A DNA stretch of 14,515 bases from Caryophanales bacterium UBA6877 (lineage in GTDB: Bacteria; Bacillota_I; Bacilli_A; RFN20; CAG-826): contig DKCJ01000027.1 in NCBI GenBank assembly GCA_002451465.1, positions 1 to 14,515 on the forward strand, written 5' to 3'. Position numbers and translations under genes: made by a program. The notes under the pieces are model-generated. The model ran no database searches. It worked only from the letters and a program-made list of their open reading frames with translations, and was not told the DNA's origin. Shown in pieces: positions 1 to 7,597 of the stretch (its first letter is position 1; each line of letters begins with the position of its first letter).

Positions 1-44
1 AAAAAAAAAAACGACTACCAATCAATACTTTTTTGATGAAAAAA

Positions 45-305
45 TTATTCAACAGCAACTACAACAGCCCCTTGTTTTGCATATACATCGATATACATTT
101 TAGAAGCGATAGGGCTATATGAAACTTCATAATATCTACCTTGAGTGTTTTTAGCAACAACTAATGTAGCTTTCATATTTCCTAAAACATATGATTGAAA
201 AACAATTTCAATTTCTTCATGTTTTACATTTCTGCCATATGTTTCTCTTTCAATTTTAGCTATTTCGTTTTTAGCTAATGTTCTAAATCTGTTACTATCA
301 GTCAT
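45..305 (-). CDS. Small conserved protein, DUF6275-like
   Basis: An 86-residue protein with no signal peptide or membrane segment, so probably cytoplasmic. The order of motifs (an acidic-hydrophobic strand 'EIEIVFQSYVLGNMKAT', then 'GRYYEVSYS', then 'MYIDVYAKQ') resembles my recollection of the DUF6275 family, whose members carry a K-A-L strand, a YYE-x-(S/T)Y strand and a Y-x-D-x-Y-x-K strand. That assignment is from memory and the function of the family is unknown. The start is supported by an SD (AGAGGAA) about 9 bases upstream and an extended -10 box further up. It is transcribed alone, separated from tpiA by the tpiA terminator. Stop is TAA. A run of 11 A at the very left edge of the window lies beyond its stop, but no GC-bearing stem precedes it. 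Confidence 0.7.
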   Translation of the reverse strand: MTDSNRFRTLAKNEIAKIERETYGRNVKHEEIEIVFQSYVLGNMKATLVVAKNTQGRYYEVSYSPIASKMYIDVYAKQGAVVVAVE

Positions 306-341
306 AAATCGAGTTCCTCTCTATGTGTTTTAAGTATTTTT

Positions 342-350
342 ATTATAACA
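342..350 (-). promoter_or_regulatory. Extended -10 promoter of the small DUF6275-like gene
   Basis: On the minus strand the sequence reads TGTTATAAT, a perfect TATAAT hexamer with a TGn extension, about 37 bases upstream of the ATG. No convincing -35 box is present at 16-18 bases, as is common for extended -10 promoters. Confidence 0.55.
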
Positions 351-395
351 CGATTTCAAACATTTAATTAAGGTATTTTATATATTTTTAAGCAA

Positions 396-432
396 TAAAA
401 AAACAAGCATAAACCTCCGCTTATACTTGTTT
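396..432 (-). terminator. Rho-independent terminator after tpiA
   Basis: Bases 401-412 pair with 421-432 (7 bp, one mismatch, then 4 bp) around an 8-base loop. On the minus strand the hairpin is followed by TTTTTTATT. It lies 15 bases past the tpiA stop and ends the glycolytic block. The + strand side also has a T-rich tail, so it may work both ways. Confidence 0.75.
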
Positions 433-447
433 AATTTTTCTTTTTAA

Positions 448-1206
448 TTAAAGAATATTTGTTAATAATGCTTTAAATGAAGCAAGATCTAATGATGCCC
501 CACCAACAAGCGCACCATCAATATCTTTTTCACTTAAATATTCTTTAATATTATTTGGTTTAACCGATCCACCATATAATATACGGACACGATTAGCAAC
601 TTTTACACCATATAATTCTCTAACAAGTTTACGAATATATCCGCAAATATCTTCAGCAATTTCCTTGCTAGCATTTTTACCAGTTCCAATAGACCAAATA
701 GGTTCATAAGCTATAACAACTTTTGGCATATCTTCACTTTTAACATCTTTTAAACCAGTAAGAATTTGTTCTTTAATAAATTCTTTAGTTTTATTAGCTT
801 CGAACGTTGCTAAAGATTCACCACAACAATAAACAGGAGTCATATTATTAGCAAGTAAAGCTAATATTTTCTTGTTACATTTCTCACTTGTTTCATTATC
901 GTATTCTCTTCTTTCAGAGTGACCAATAATTGCCCAATCAATATTAATTGATTTAAGCATTGGAATTGAAATTTCCCCAGTGAAAGCACCATGATCGTCT
1001 TTACTAACGTTTTCGCTAGCAACAATTAATCTGTTTTTAACAATCTTTTTAACAGCTTGTAAATCAATATATGGACAAGCAACTCCCATATCTACTTTAT
1101 TTTTCTTTGCAAGATCACTAATTTCTTTAGTTCCTTTTGCAAATTCAATAGCTTCTGGAAGAGTTTTATTCATCTTCCAGTTGCCTAATAATAATTTTCT
1201 TCTCAT
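448..1206 (-). CDS. tpiA: Triosephosphate isomerase
   Basis: Interconverts dihydroxyacetone phosphate and glyceraldehyde-3-phosphate in glycolysis; a cytoplasmic TIM-barrel homodimer. All family signatures are present in 252 residues, the usual length: 'GNWKMNK' with substrate-binding N9 and K11, catalytic H96 in 'IIGHSERR', catalytic base E168 followed by mobile loop 6 'EPIWSIGTGK', and the phosphate-binding 'YGGSVKPNN' and 'GALVGGAS' loops near the C-terminus. Loop 6 has Ser where many homologues have Ala. It starts 6 bases after the pgk stop. The SD is weak (only GGTT about 13 bases upstream), so translation is probably coupled to pgk. It is the last gene of the gap-pgk-tpiA block. Confidence 0.97.
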   Translation of the reverse strand: MRRKLLLGNWKMNKTLPEAIEFAKGTKEISDLAKKNKVDMGVACPYIDLQAVKKIVKNRLIVASENVSKDDHGAFTGEISIPMLKSINIDWAIIGHSERREYDNETSEKCNKKILALLANNMTPVYCCGESLATFEANKTKEFIKEQILTGLKDVKSEDMPKVVIAYEPIWSIGTGKNASKEIAEDICGYIRKLVRELYGVKVANRVRILYGGSVKPNNIKEYLSEKDIDGALVGGASLDLASFKALLTNIL

Positions 1207-1212
1207 AAATAA

Positions 1213-2418
1213 TTAACCAATTACATCGATTCCTGGTAAATGACCATCATTTTCAATCATTTCAAGAGATGCACCGCCACCAGTTGAAACGTGTGAGAAT
1301 TTATCAGCATAGCCAAATTGTTTTGCAGCAGCTGCACTATCTCCACCACCAATAACTGAGAAAGCATCGTGGTTTTCAGTAATTGCTTTACAAACACCAA
1401 TTGTTCCTTTAGTGAATGATGGATTTTCAAAAACACCCATTGGACCATTCCAGAATATAGTTTTTGCTTTAGCAATTTCTTTAGAATATAATTCGACAGT
1501 TTTTGGACCAATATCCATACCTTCAAATCCATCATCGATATTTCCTTCAACTACACGGATATCGGTTGGATTTTCAAAATCATTAGCTTCAACAGTGTCG
1601 ACTGGAAGAACAACTTTTCCAGATTCATAGCACTTCTTAGCATATGCTAATTGATCATCTTCACATGGAGATTTACCAATATTTTTACCTAAAGCTTTTA
1701 AGAAAGTGTAGCTCATAGCTCCACCAATTAAAATCTTATCGCATTTCTTTAAAAGTGAATCAATAACTTTAATCTTATCACTAACTTTGAAGCCGCCTAA
1801 AATTGCAATATATGGGTGTTCATCACCTTTAACACAAATACTGAGGTTTTTAACTTCTTTTTCCATTAAGAAACCTAAGGCTGTTGGTTTTCCTTCTTTC
1901 TTTAAAATTTCAGGAACACCATAAGTTGAGGCATGAGCACGGTGTGCACTACCAAAAGCATCCATTACGAAAGCATCAAAATTCTTAGCCCAATCTTCAC
2001 TTAAAGCTTTATCATTTTTAGATTCGCCTTTTTCATAACGAGTATTTTGAACAAGAAGAACTTCGCCATCTTTTAAAGCATCAATAGCTTTAGCTAATTC
2101 TTCGCCATGAGTAGCATTTACAAAATAAACGTTGGTTGGAGCGAGTAATTTTTTAACTTCTGGATAAACAATTTCCATATTGTTTTTCTTTTTCTCGTTT
2201 TCAATTTCAGCATCATCAACTTTGCCCCATTTAATTTTTCCAAGATGTGAAAATAAAACAACTCTAGCTTTCATTTTAAGTAAAGCATTAATTGTTGGAA
2301 GAGCAGCAACGATACGGTTATTATCTCTAACTTCATTTCCTTTTAAAGGAACGTTGAAGTCAACACGAACCATTACTTTTTTACCTTCTAAATTTTTTAA
2401 ATTTTCAATAGTATTCAT
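1213..2418 (-). CDS. pgk: Phosphoglycerate kinase
   Basis: Transfers phosphate from 1,3-bisphosphoglycerate to ADP, making ATP and 3-phosphoglycerate; cytoplasmic, monomeric. The 401 residues match a full-length bacterial enzyme. The N-domain has 'VRVDFNVPLKGNEVRDNNR' (D20 and N22 in the substrate pocket) and 'SHLGK'; then come 'VQNTRYEKGE' and 'DAFGSAHRAHAST'. The C-domain has 'GGFKVSDKI', 'GGAMSYTFLKA', 'FWNGPMGVFE', the nucleotide-binding 'GGGDSAAA' and 'STGGGASLE'. SD AAAGGTG lies close before the ATG. Only about 70 bases separate it from gap, and that gap holds a strong terminator, so pgk is probably expressed by partial read-through from gap. Confidence 0.97.
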   Translation of the reverse strand: MNTIENLKNLEGKKVMVRVDFNVPLKGNEVRDNNRIVAALPTINALLKMKARVVLFSHLGKIKWGKVDDAEIENEKKKNNMEIVYPEVKKLLAPTNVYFVNATHGEELAKAIDALKDGEVLLVQNTRYEKGESKNDKALSEDWAKNFDAFVMDAFGSAHRAHASTYGVPEILKKEGKPTALGFLMEKEVKNLSICVKGDEHPYIAILGGFKVSDKIKVIDSLLKKCDKILIGGAMSYTFLKALGKNIGKSPCEDDQLAYAKKCYESGKVVLPVDTVEANDFENPTDIRVVEGNIDDGFEGMDIGPKTVELYSKEIAKAKTIFWNGPMGVFENPSFTKGTIGVCKAITENHDAFSVIGGGDSAAAAKQFGYADKFSHVSTGGGASLEMIENDGHLPGIDVIG

Positions 2419-2438
2419 AATTCACCTTTCTATTTTTT

Positions 2439-2471
2439 AAAAAAACACTCTTGCATTATGGCAAGAGTGTT
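2439..2471 (-). terminator. Terminator/attenuator between gap and pgk
   Basis: Bases 2444-2454 and 2461-2471 form a perfect 11-bp stem around a 6-base loop. On the minus strand the stem runs into a T-tract. It lies 18 bases past the gap stop and about 20 bases before the pgk ATG. No room remains for a separate full promoter plus leader for pgk, which argues for partial termination rather than a full stop. The + side also has a T-tract (GTTTTTA). Confidence 0.8.
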
Positions 2472-2489
2472 CAGTTTTTAATTATTTAA

Positions 2490-3521
2490 TTACTTAATAC
2501 CAAGTACTTTTGCCATTGCTTCAGCGCATCTAACATATTGGCAAGTGTATGAATATTCGTTATCGTACCATGAAACTACTTTAACAAGTTCGGTTCCATC
2601 TGGTGATTTTAAAATCTTAGTTTGAGTTGCATCAAAATAGCTACCTTCAGTAATACCTAAAATATCGCTTGAAACGATTTCATCTTCAGTATATCCAAGA
2701 ACACCTTTAAGTTCGTGTTCACTAGCTTCTTTCATAGCAGCATTGATTTCTTCAGCAGTAACGCCTTTAACTTTTAAAACTAAGCTTAAATCAACAAGTG
2801 ATCCATCTGGTACTGGTACACGGATAGCACCACCATTCATTCTTCCACTTAAACTTGGAATAACAAGACCAATAGCCTTTGCAGCACCAGTTGAAGTTGG
2901 AACAATATTTGCAGCAGCAGCTCTTCCTCTTCTTAAGTTACCTTTAGCAAGATCAAGAATTGTTTGATCGTTAGTATAAGCGTGAACTGTGGTCATATAA
3001 CCAGCATCAATTCCCCATTTATCTTCAATAACTTTTAAGACAGGAGCTAAGCAGTTAGTTGTGCAGCTTGCACCACTAATAACTTTCATATCTGGAGTTA
3101 ATTTATCGGTATTAACACCATAAACAAAGGTTGGAGTATCTTTATCGCTTGGAGCGCTAATGACAACACCTTTTGCACCATTATCAATATGAATTTGAGC
3201 ATCAGCTTTGCCTTTGAAACGACCAGTACATTCAAGTACTAAATCAACACCATAATCAGCCCACTTTAAATCATGTGGATCTTTTTTGTTTAAGATTGGA
3301 ATTTCTTTTCCATCAAATACAATAGCATTCTTTTCAGCATCATAGCCAACTTTGTCTGGCATGAATGTTCCATGAGTTGTGTCATATTTTAAAAGATAAG
3401 CAAGAGTTTTTGCATCAACTAAATCGTTAATAGCAACAACTTCAAATTTTCCACTTTCAACACATCTTCTGAAAGCAAGTCTTCCAATACGACCAAAACC
3501 GTTAATAGCAACTTTAATCAT
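2490..3521 (-). CDS. gap: Glyceraldehyde-3-phosphate dehydrogenase, NAD-type
   Basis: Oxidises and phosphorylates glyceraldehyde-3-phosphate to 1,3-bisphosphoglycerate with NAD+; cytoplasmic homotetramer. From the chosen start it has 343 residues: Rossmann motif 'INGFGRIGR' (6-14), D33 in 'INDLVD' favouring NAD over NADP, catalytic C153 in 'SGASCTTNC', H180 in 'TTVHAYTND', then 'RGRAAAANIVPTSTGAAKA' and the C-terminal 'WYDNEYSY'. The start at 3521 is preferred over the in-frame ATG at 3533 because a strong SD, GGAGGAAA, sits 4-5 bases upstream of it and overlaps the earlier ATG. First gene of the gap-pgk-tpiA block; followed by a strong hairpin. Confidence 0.97.
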   Translation of the reverse strand: MIKVAINGFGRIGRLAFRRCVESGKFEVVAINDLVDAKTLAYLLKYDTTHGTFMPDKVGYDAEKNAIVFDGKEIPILNKKDPHDLKWADYGVDLVLECTGRFKGKADAQIHIDNGAKGVVISAPSDKDTPTFVYGVNTDKLTPDMKVISGASCTTNCLAPVLKVIEDKWGIDAGYMTTVHAYTNDQTILDLAKGNLRRGRAAAANIVPTSTGAAKAIGLVIPSLSGRMNGGAIRVPVPDGSLVDLSLVLKVKGVTAEEINAAMKEASEHELKGVLGYTEDEIVSSDILGITEGSYFDATQTKILKSPDGTELVKVVSWYDNEYSYTCQYVRCAEAMAKVLGIK

Positions 3522-3558
3522 AATTTCCTCCATCTAGATTAAAAAATCTATCGTAATT

Positions 3559-3587
3559 ATTATATTCATATTCAATATTAAAATAAA
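3559..3587 (-). promoter_or_regulatory. Putative gap promoter
   Basis: A perfect TATAAT (3564-3559) sits about 38 bases before the gap ATG, with a weak -35 (TTTATT, 3587-3582) 17 bases upstream. The leader would carry a perfect 6-bp inverted repeat (tagatt/aatcta, 3535-3550, AAAA loop) just before the SD, which could act on stability or translation. Read-through from ispH is also possible. Confidence 0.45.
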
Positions 3588-3617
3588 GCATTTCACCCAA
3601 AAATATTATAAATTTTG

Positions 3618-4505
3618 TTAATTTTTTATATGATTTAAAAAATTAATGATTTCATCAATTGTTTTATTGGAGGCACTTGTCCCACTCATTAATAAAACAT
3701 TATTTACTTTTTTAAAATCAATATTTTTTAAGTCATTAAGATTATTAATCAATTTAACATCTCTATTTTTAAACTTCATTAAAAACATATTATATAGTTC
3801 TTTAGTATTACTACTTGTAGTACTACCAATAACAAGAACTAAATCATATATATTTTTTGAATTAATAATATTTTTTTGTCTTACTAAAATATTTGGGCAC
3901 AAAGAACAATTTTCATGAATTAAAGAATAATAATTGTCTAATTTTTCTTTAATTAAATTATAGGTATTAATTGATAAAGAAGTTTGATAAAAAACTTCTA
4001 TATCATCATTTTTATTAGGTTTTTCCTTAATAAAACCTTCTTTAATATCATATAAATATATATTTTTAAAATTATCTAAGATACTTTTTGTTTCATCATG
4101 TTCTTTTTTTCCAACAAAAATAACTTTTTTATTATTTTTTAAAGCTTTTTCAATTAATAATTTATTATCATTTATTACTCTACAAGTTAAATCAAAAAAC
4201 AATACATTATTTTTTAATAATATATCTTTATATTTATTAATCGTTCCATGTGCTTGAAATATAACAAGTGAATTTTTATTTAATGAATTTAATATATTAA
4301 TTTTTTCTTCTTCTAGTAGATTTTTAGTATTAATAATCTTAAATCCATCTTTCACTAAATCATTTAAAATAATTTCATTATGGACAACCGGACCAAATAA
4401 AATTATCTCTTTATCTTTATAAGTATTTTCTATTTCATAAATCTTATCTAATGTATTTTTAACACCAAAACATAGGCCAATCGGCTTAAAAATATCAATA
4501 TTCAT
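3618..4505 (-). CDS. ispH: 4-hydroxy-3-methylbut-2-enyl diphosphate reductase (LytB)
   Basis: Last step of the MEP pathway: an iron-sulfur enzyme reduces HMBPP to IPP and DMAPP. From ATG 4505 it has 295 residues. The three cluster cysteines are seen at C12 ('GLCFGV'), C108 ('DLTCRV') and C200 ('ENCSLC'). Substrate residues are H42 ('GPVVHNE'), H86 ('QAHGT'), H136/E138 ('EHDET'), the 'YQTSLS' segment, 'SSNTKEL' and 'SGTSAS'. It is divergent: the usual Pro after the second Cys is Arg, and there is an extra Cys at 203. The GTG at 4514 is part of the SD (AAAAGGTG), so the ATG at 4505, six bases beyond it, is chosen. That start also puts the first Cys at position 12 as in E. coli. It begins one base after the dxs stop, so the two are coupled. 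Confidence 0.93.
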   Translation of the reverse strand: MNIDIFKPIGLCFGVKNTLDKIYEIENTYKDKEIILFGPVVHNEIILNDLVKDGFKIINTKNLLEEEKINILNSLNKNSLVIFQAHGTINKYKDILLKNNVLFFDLTCRVINDNKLLIEKALKNNKKVIFVGKKEHDETKSILDNFKNIYLYDIKEGFIKEKPNKNDDIEVFYQTSLSINTYNLIKEKLDNYYSLIHENCSLCPNILVRQKNIINSKNIYDLVLVIGSTTSSNTKELYNMFLMKFKNRDVKLINNLNDLKNIDFKKVNNVLLMSGTSASNKTIDEIINFLNHIKN

Positions 4506-4506
4506 T

Positions 4507-6243
4507 TTATTCACCTTTTAATAAATATTTATAAACCGTATTAACATCAACTTTATTATCTTTTTCTTGTTCTAAAATTGTTGCTTTTGCAACGTATTTT
4601 AAATCAATAGAAAATATCTTAACTTTTCCTTTGTAGTTAAATTCATTTAATAAAAGTAATAAATATGAGGAAAGTCCACCTTTTATAGAATATGGATCAT
4701 AAATAATAATTTCATCATATTTAATTATTTCTTTTATTAAAGTTATTGAGATAGGTTTAATAAAAATTAAATTAATTAAAGTAATATCAATTTTATTTTC
4801 CTTAATATATGAAGAAATTTCATTAATATGAGGACCATAACTTAATAAAACTCTTTCCTTACTTAAACTAATATTTAGTTTTTTATAATAACCAACTTTT
4901 AGTTTTGTTAATTTATTTATAGAATAATCTTTTTCATTTTCCATTAATGAAAAAGGATAACGAATAATTAATGGTTTTTTGAAAGTTAAACTAAATTTAA
5001 ATAATTCTTTAGCTTCTAAAAAATTACTTGGAGCACTAATTGTTAAATTTGGAATATTCATCAAAAAACTTAAATCATAAATTCCTTGGTGAGATAGTCC
5101 ATCTTCTCCTATAAGTCCTACTTTATCAACTAATATTGTAACTTTAGTGTCCATTCTTGCAATATCATGAATAACTTCATCAATTGCTCTTTGTAAAAAA
5201 GTTGAATATATTACAACATAAGGATGAATTTTCTTACTTAAAGCAAGACCATTTGCAAAAAGAAGAGCATGTTCTTCATTAATTCCTACATCAAATGTTC
5301 TCTCTTTATATTTATTAAATAATTCTGTAAGATTTGCCCCCATACTAGTAGCTGGCGTAATAACAACAATATTTTTGTTTTTTTCCATTTCTTTATTTAA
5401 AAGTTTGCTATATAAATAAGAAAAAGAAATTAAATTACTTTTTAAAACTGGGTCACCAGTTTTTATATCAAATTTATTAATAAAATGGTATTTACCAGTT
5501 TTATCTAGTTCACTAAAAGAATATCCTTTGCCTTTTTTCGTTTTAATGTGGAGTAAAACTGGATGATCAATATCTTTTACTTTAGTTAAATAATCATTAA
5601 GTTCCTTAAAATTATTTCCATCTATTGGTCCATAATAATCTAAATTAAAACTTTTAAAAGATTTTTCGTTTTCTTTAAAAAAAGCCTCTAGCCCACCTTT
5701 AGTTGAAGCAATCCCCATTTCATTATCATTTAAAATAATTAAAAATTGTTTATGATAAATATTTAGATTATTAATTGCTTCAAAAGCTACGCCATTTGCT
5801 AAAGAGGCGTCACCTATTACGACTACAATTTTATATTTTTCATCACTAAAATCTCTAGCATATGCATAACCTAAAGCAGTACCAATTGAAGTTGATGAGT
5901 GCCCTGCTTCATATACATCGTATTTTGATTCATGCATATTTAAAAAGCCATCATTGCCATCTTTTTTTCTTAAATTTAAAAGTGGTCTACCAGTTAATAT
6001 TTTTTCTACATAACACTCGTGACCAACATCAAAAAATATCTTATCAAAAGGTGCATCAAAAACTTTATATAAAGATAATTCAAGTTCTACAAGTCCTAAA
6101 TTACTTGATAAATGCCCACCATATTGAGAACACTTATCTATAATTAATTTTCTTATATCAAAAGCAAGTGTTTCTAAAGTAGATTCACTTATTTTTTTAA
6201 GAAACTTTGGGTTTTTTATTTTTTGAACATCAATCTTTTTCAT
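4507..6243 (-). CDS. dxs: 1-deoxy-D-xylulose-5-phosphate synthase
   Basis: Condenses pyruvate and glyceraldehyde-3-phosphate to DXP, the entry to the MEP isoprenoid pathway, with thiamine diphosphate and Mg2+. 578 residues, somewhat shorter than the roughly 620 of E. coli. Seen in order: 'GGHLSSNLG' with H44, 'DVGHECYVEKILTGR' with H75, 'AGHSSTSIG' with H115, the ThDP/Mg motif 'GDASLANG' (144-151) with 'NDNEMGI' (172-178), 'GPIDGNN', then the pyrimidine domain with catalytic E323 in 'GINEEHALLFANGLA', 'STFLQRAIDEVIHDIA', 'GEDGLSHQG' (H385) and 'IIRYP'. The N-terminus aligns with B. subtilis Dxs from this ATG. The only SD-like bases (AGGA) lie 1-2 bases before the ATG, too close to work normally; see the promoter entry. 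Confidence 0.95.
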   Translation of the reverse strand: MKKIDVQKIKNPKFLKKISESTLETLAFDIRKLIIDKCSQYGGHLSSNLGLVELELSLYKVFDAPFDKIFFDVGHECYVEKILTGRPLLNLRKKDGNDGFLNMHESKYDVYEAGHSSTSIGTALGYAYARDFSDEKYKIVVVIGDASLANGVAFEAINNLNIYHKQFLIILNDNEMGIASTKGGLEAFFKENEKSFKSFNLDYYGPIDGNNFKELNDYLTKVKDIDHPVLLHIKTKKGKGYSFSELDKTGKYHFINKFDIKTGDPVLKSNLISFSYLYSKLLNKEMEKNKNIVVITPATSMGANLTELFNKYKERTFDVGINEEHALLFANGLALSKKIHPYVVIYSTFLQRAIDEVIHDIARMDTKVTILVDKVGLIGEDGLSHQGIYDLSFLMNIPNLTISAPSNFLEAKELFKFSLTFKKPLIIRYPFSLMENEKDYSINKLTKLKVGYYKKLNISLSKERVLLSYGPHINEISSYIKENKIDITLINLIFIKPISITLIKEIIKYDEIIIYDPYSIKGGLSSYLLLLLNEFNYKGKVKIFSIDLKYVAKATILEQEKDNKVDVNTVYKYLLKGE

Positions 6244-6252
6244 TTCCTAGAT

Positions 6253-6260
6253 ATTTTATC
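6253..6260 (-). promoter_or_regulatory. Extended -10 promoter immediately before dxs
   Basis: The minus strand reads TGATAAAAT, a TGn-extended -10, ending 9 bases before the dxs ATG. A start 6-8 bases downstream would leave only about 1-4 bases of leader. No good -35 is visible at 17 bases. Confidence 0.4.
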
Positions 6261-6314
6261 AGTTTTTATACATTAATAAAATCTTTGAGTATTTAAATTA
6301 AAAACAAATTTAAT

Positions 6315-7496
6315 TTAATAAATTGGCTCACGAATTGTGGTTACATAAGGTGTTGGATTACATTCATTTTTATTTTTACTTGATAAAACGCCACCACCAG
6401 TTATATTGCCAAACATCTCTCCCCAACCATTTACATAATTAAGATATTCTTGGAAGTCATTATAGTGATTATATGTATAAAAAACATAACGATCTTCTTC
6501 TTTAACAGCTTCTTTTGTATTAAGGTAATACCTTGAATAAACTAAGCGAGCGGCTCCGCGAGTAATTTTTTTACCATCATTATAAATACGAGAAGGATAA
6601 CGAGGATCACAATCCGTACCAGTTGTTCCTATATCAATTTCATAATAAACTAAGTTTCCACCACATCCACTAATATCAGGTAAAACAGGTTCATAAGGAA
6701 ATGAATCAGTATTTCCACTAAATTTATTATTATTAAGTCTTAAATATTCTCCAAAAGGAGATTCAGTAGGTTTAGCATTTTTACTACTAATATAATTAAT
6801 TGGTGCATCACCATAAGCGTAAATATAAGAAGCAACTTCTTCTAGAGAAGTATATGCAGCTCCAAAATAAACTTCAAAAGCTTTATCACCACTTTTATCT
6901 ACAACCGTATACGTTTTATTATTATTTGAATAATTTGTTTTAGAATTATGTATAAGTGAACTTCCTTTTTTAGGTTGATTACTTGCAACTCTTGGCTTTT
7001 GGTCATTAACCTTAATTGAACCAGACATTAAACTATATTCACTTCGATACATAGCATCTTTATAACTAGTTGCTCGAGTATAATTTTTATAAAATTCTTC
7101 TTTATTAACATCCTTATATGGATTTTCTTCAATATTTTGTTCAACAATAACGTCAATGCTATCTTTGATATTATTTTCTAAAGATAAAGTTAAAGTTGCT
7201 TCTCCATAGGATAAAGCTTTAATTGTAATTTCAGATGAAGAATAGTTATTAATATAAAAAATACTACTATTAGAAATTGTTTTCTTTACTTCTTTATCAT
7301 AATTTGTAGTTTTATATTCTATAGTATATGTCTCATCAATGTCTAACTCTATTGGACCATTAGTCAATATATCTATAGTAGGCGTTTCTTCTTTAATTTC
7401 TTGATTATTATTACAAGAAGTTAAAAAATAAGACACTCCACTACTTATAAAAAGCGTAATGGATAAAATAGCTAAGACTTTTTTTATTTTTTTCAT
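6315..7496 (-). CDS. Secreted lipoprotein: Ig-like domain plus barnase-type ribonuclease
   Basis: Residues 1-28 form a lipoprotein signal (Lys-rich start, hydrophobic core, lipobox LTSC with C28). Residues about 40-118 resemble a bacterial Ig-like (Big_2) domain. The C-terminal part matches the barnase/RNase T1-like fold (PF00545). 'EVASYIYAYGDAPINYI' mirrors barnase 'GVADYLQTYHKLPDNYI'. 'YYEIDIG' supplies the general base E286 (barnase E73). 'RGAARLVYS' gives R313 and R317 in the exact spacing of barnase R83/R87. 'YNHYNDF' gives H344 (barnase H102). About 17 extra residues with a Cys lie between Glu and Arg. Predicted to cleave single-stranded RNA outside the cell. No barstar-like gene is in the window. 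ATG 7496 (393 residues) is chosen over an in-frame TTG at 7532 because it directly begins the signal peptide. Confidence 0.8.
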   Translation of the reverse strand: MKKIKKVLAILSITLFISSGVSYFLTSCNNNQEIKEETPTIDILTNGPIELDIDETYTIEYKTTNYDKEVKKTISNSSIFYINNYSSSEITIKALSYGEATLTLSLENNIKDSIDVIVEQNIEENPYKDVNKEEFYKNYTRATSYKDAMYRSEYSLMSGSIKVNDQKPRVASNQPKKGSSLIHNSKTNYSNNNKTYTVVDKSGDKAFEVYFGAAYTSLEEVASYIYAYGDAPINYISSKNAKPTESPFGEYLRLNNNKFSGNTDSFPYEPVLPDISGCGGNLVYYEIDIGTTGTDCDPRYPSRIYNDGKKITRGAARLVYSRYYLNTKEAVKEEDRYVFYTYNHYNDFQEYLNYVNGWGEMFGNITGGGVLSSKNKNECNPTPYVTTIREPIY

Positions 7497-7503
7497 ATGT
7501 AAA

Positions 7504-7532
7504 ACAATACCATAATCTCCATATAATTTCAA
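7504..7532 (-). promoter_or_regulatory. Promoter of the ribonuclease lipoprotein gene
   Basis: Minus strand: -35 TTGAAA (7532-7527), 17-base spacer, -10 TATTGT (7509-7504) with a TGG extension. The predicted start is at or beside the ATG at 7496, which would make the transcript nearly leaderless. The only SD-like GGAG is about 20 bases from that ATG and inside the promoter. Confidence 0.5.
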
Positions 7533-7550
7533 TTTTTAAAGTATTTAAGA

Positions 7551-7585
7551 AAGAAAAAAATGGATGCATTTTCGCATCCATTTTT
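7551..7585 (-). terminator. Rho-independent terminator after oleate hydratase
   Basis: Perfect 12-bp stem (7556-7567 with 7574-7585, core tggatgc/gcatcca) and a 6-base loop, 13 bases past the oleate hydratase stop. The minus strand continues as T-rich sequence. It separates this gene from the ribonuclease gene's promoter. Confidence 0.85.
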
Positions 7586-7597
7586 AAAGTTTATTGA

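Noticed and set aside
1..44. Run of 11 A at the left edge plus a ttttttgatgaaaaaa hairpin as terminator of the first gene
   Set aside because: The hairpin is only A-T pairs with a 4-base loop, and no G/C stem directly precedes the T-tract on the minus strand; too weak to call.
6281..6314. Inverted repeat ttaaatt/aatttaa after the ribonuclease gene as terminator
   Set aside because: Only A-T pairs and no clear T-tract; likely chance in AT-rich DNA.
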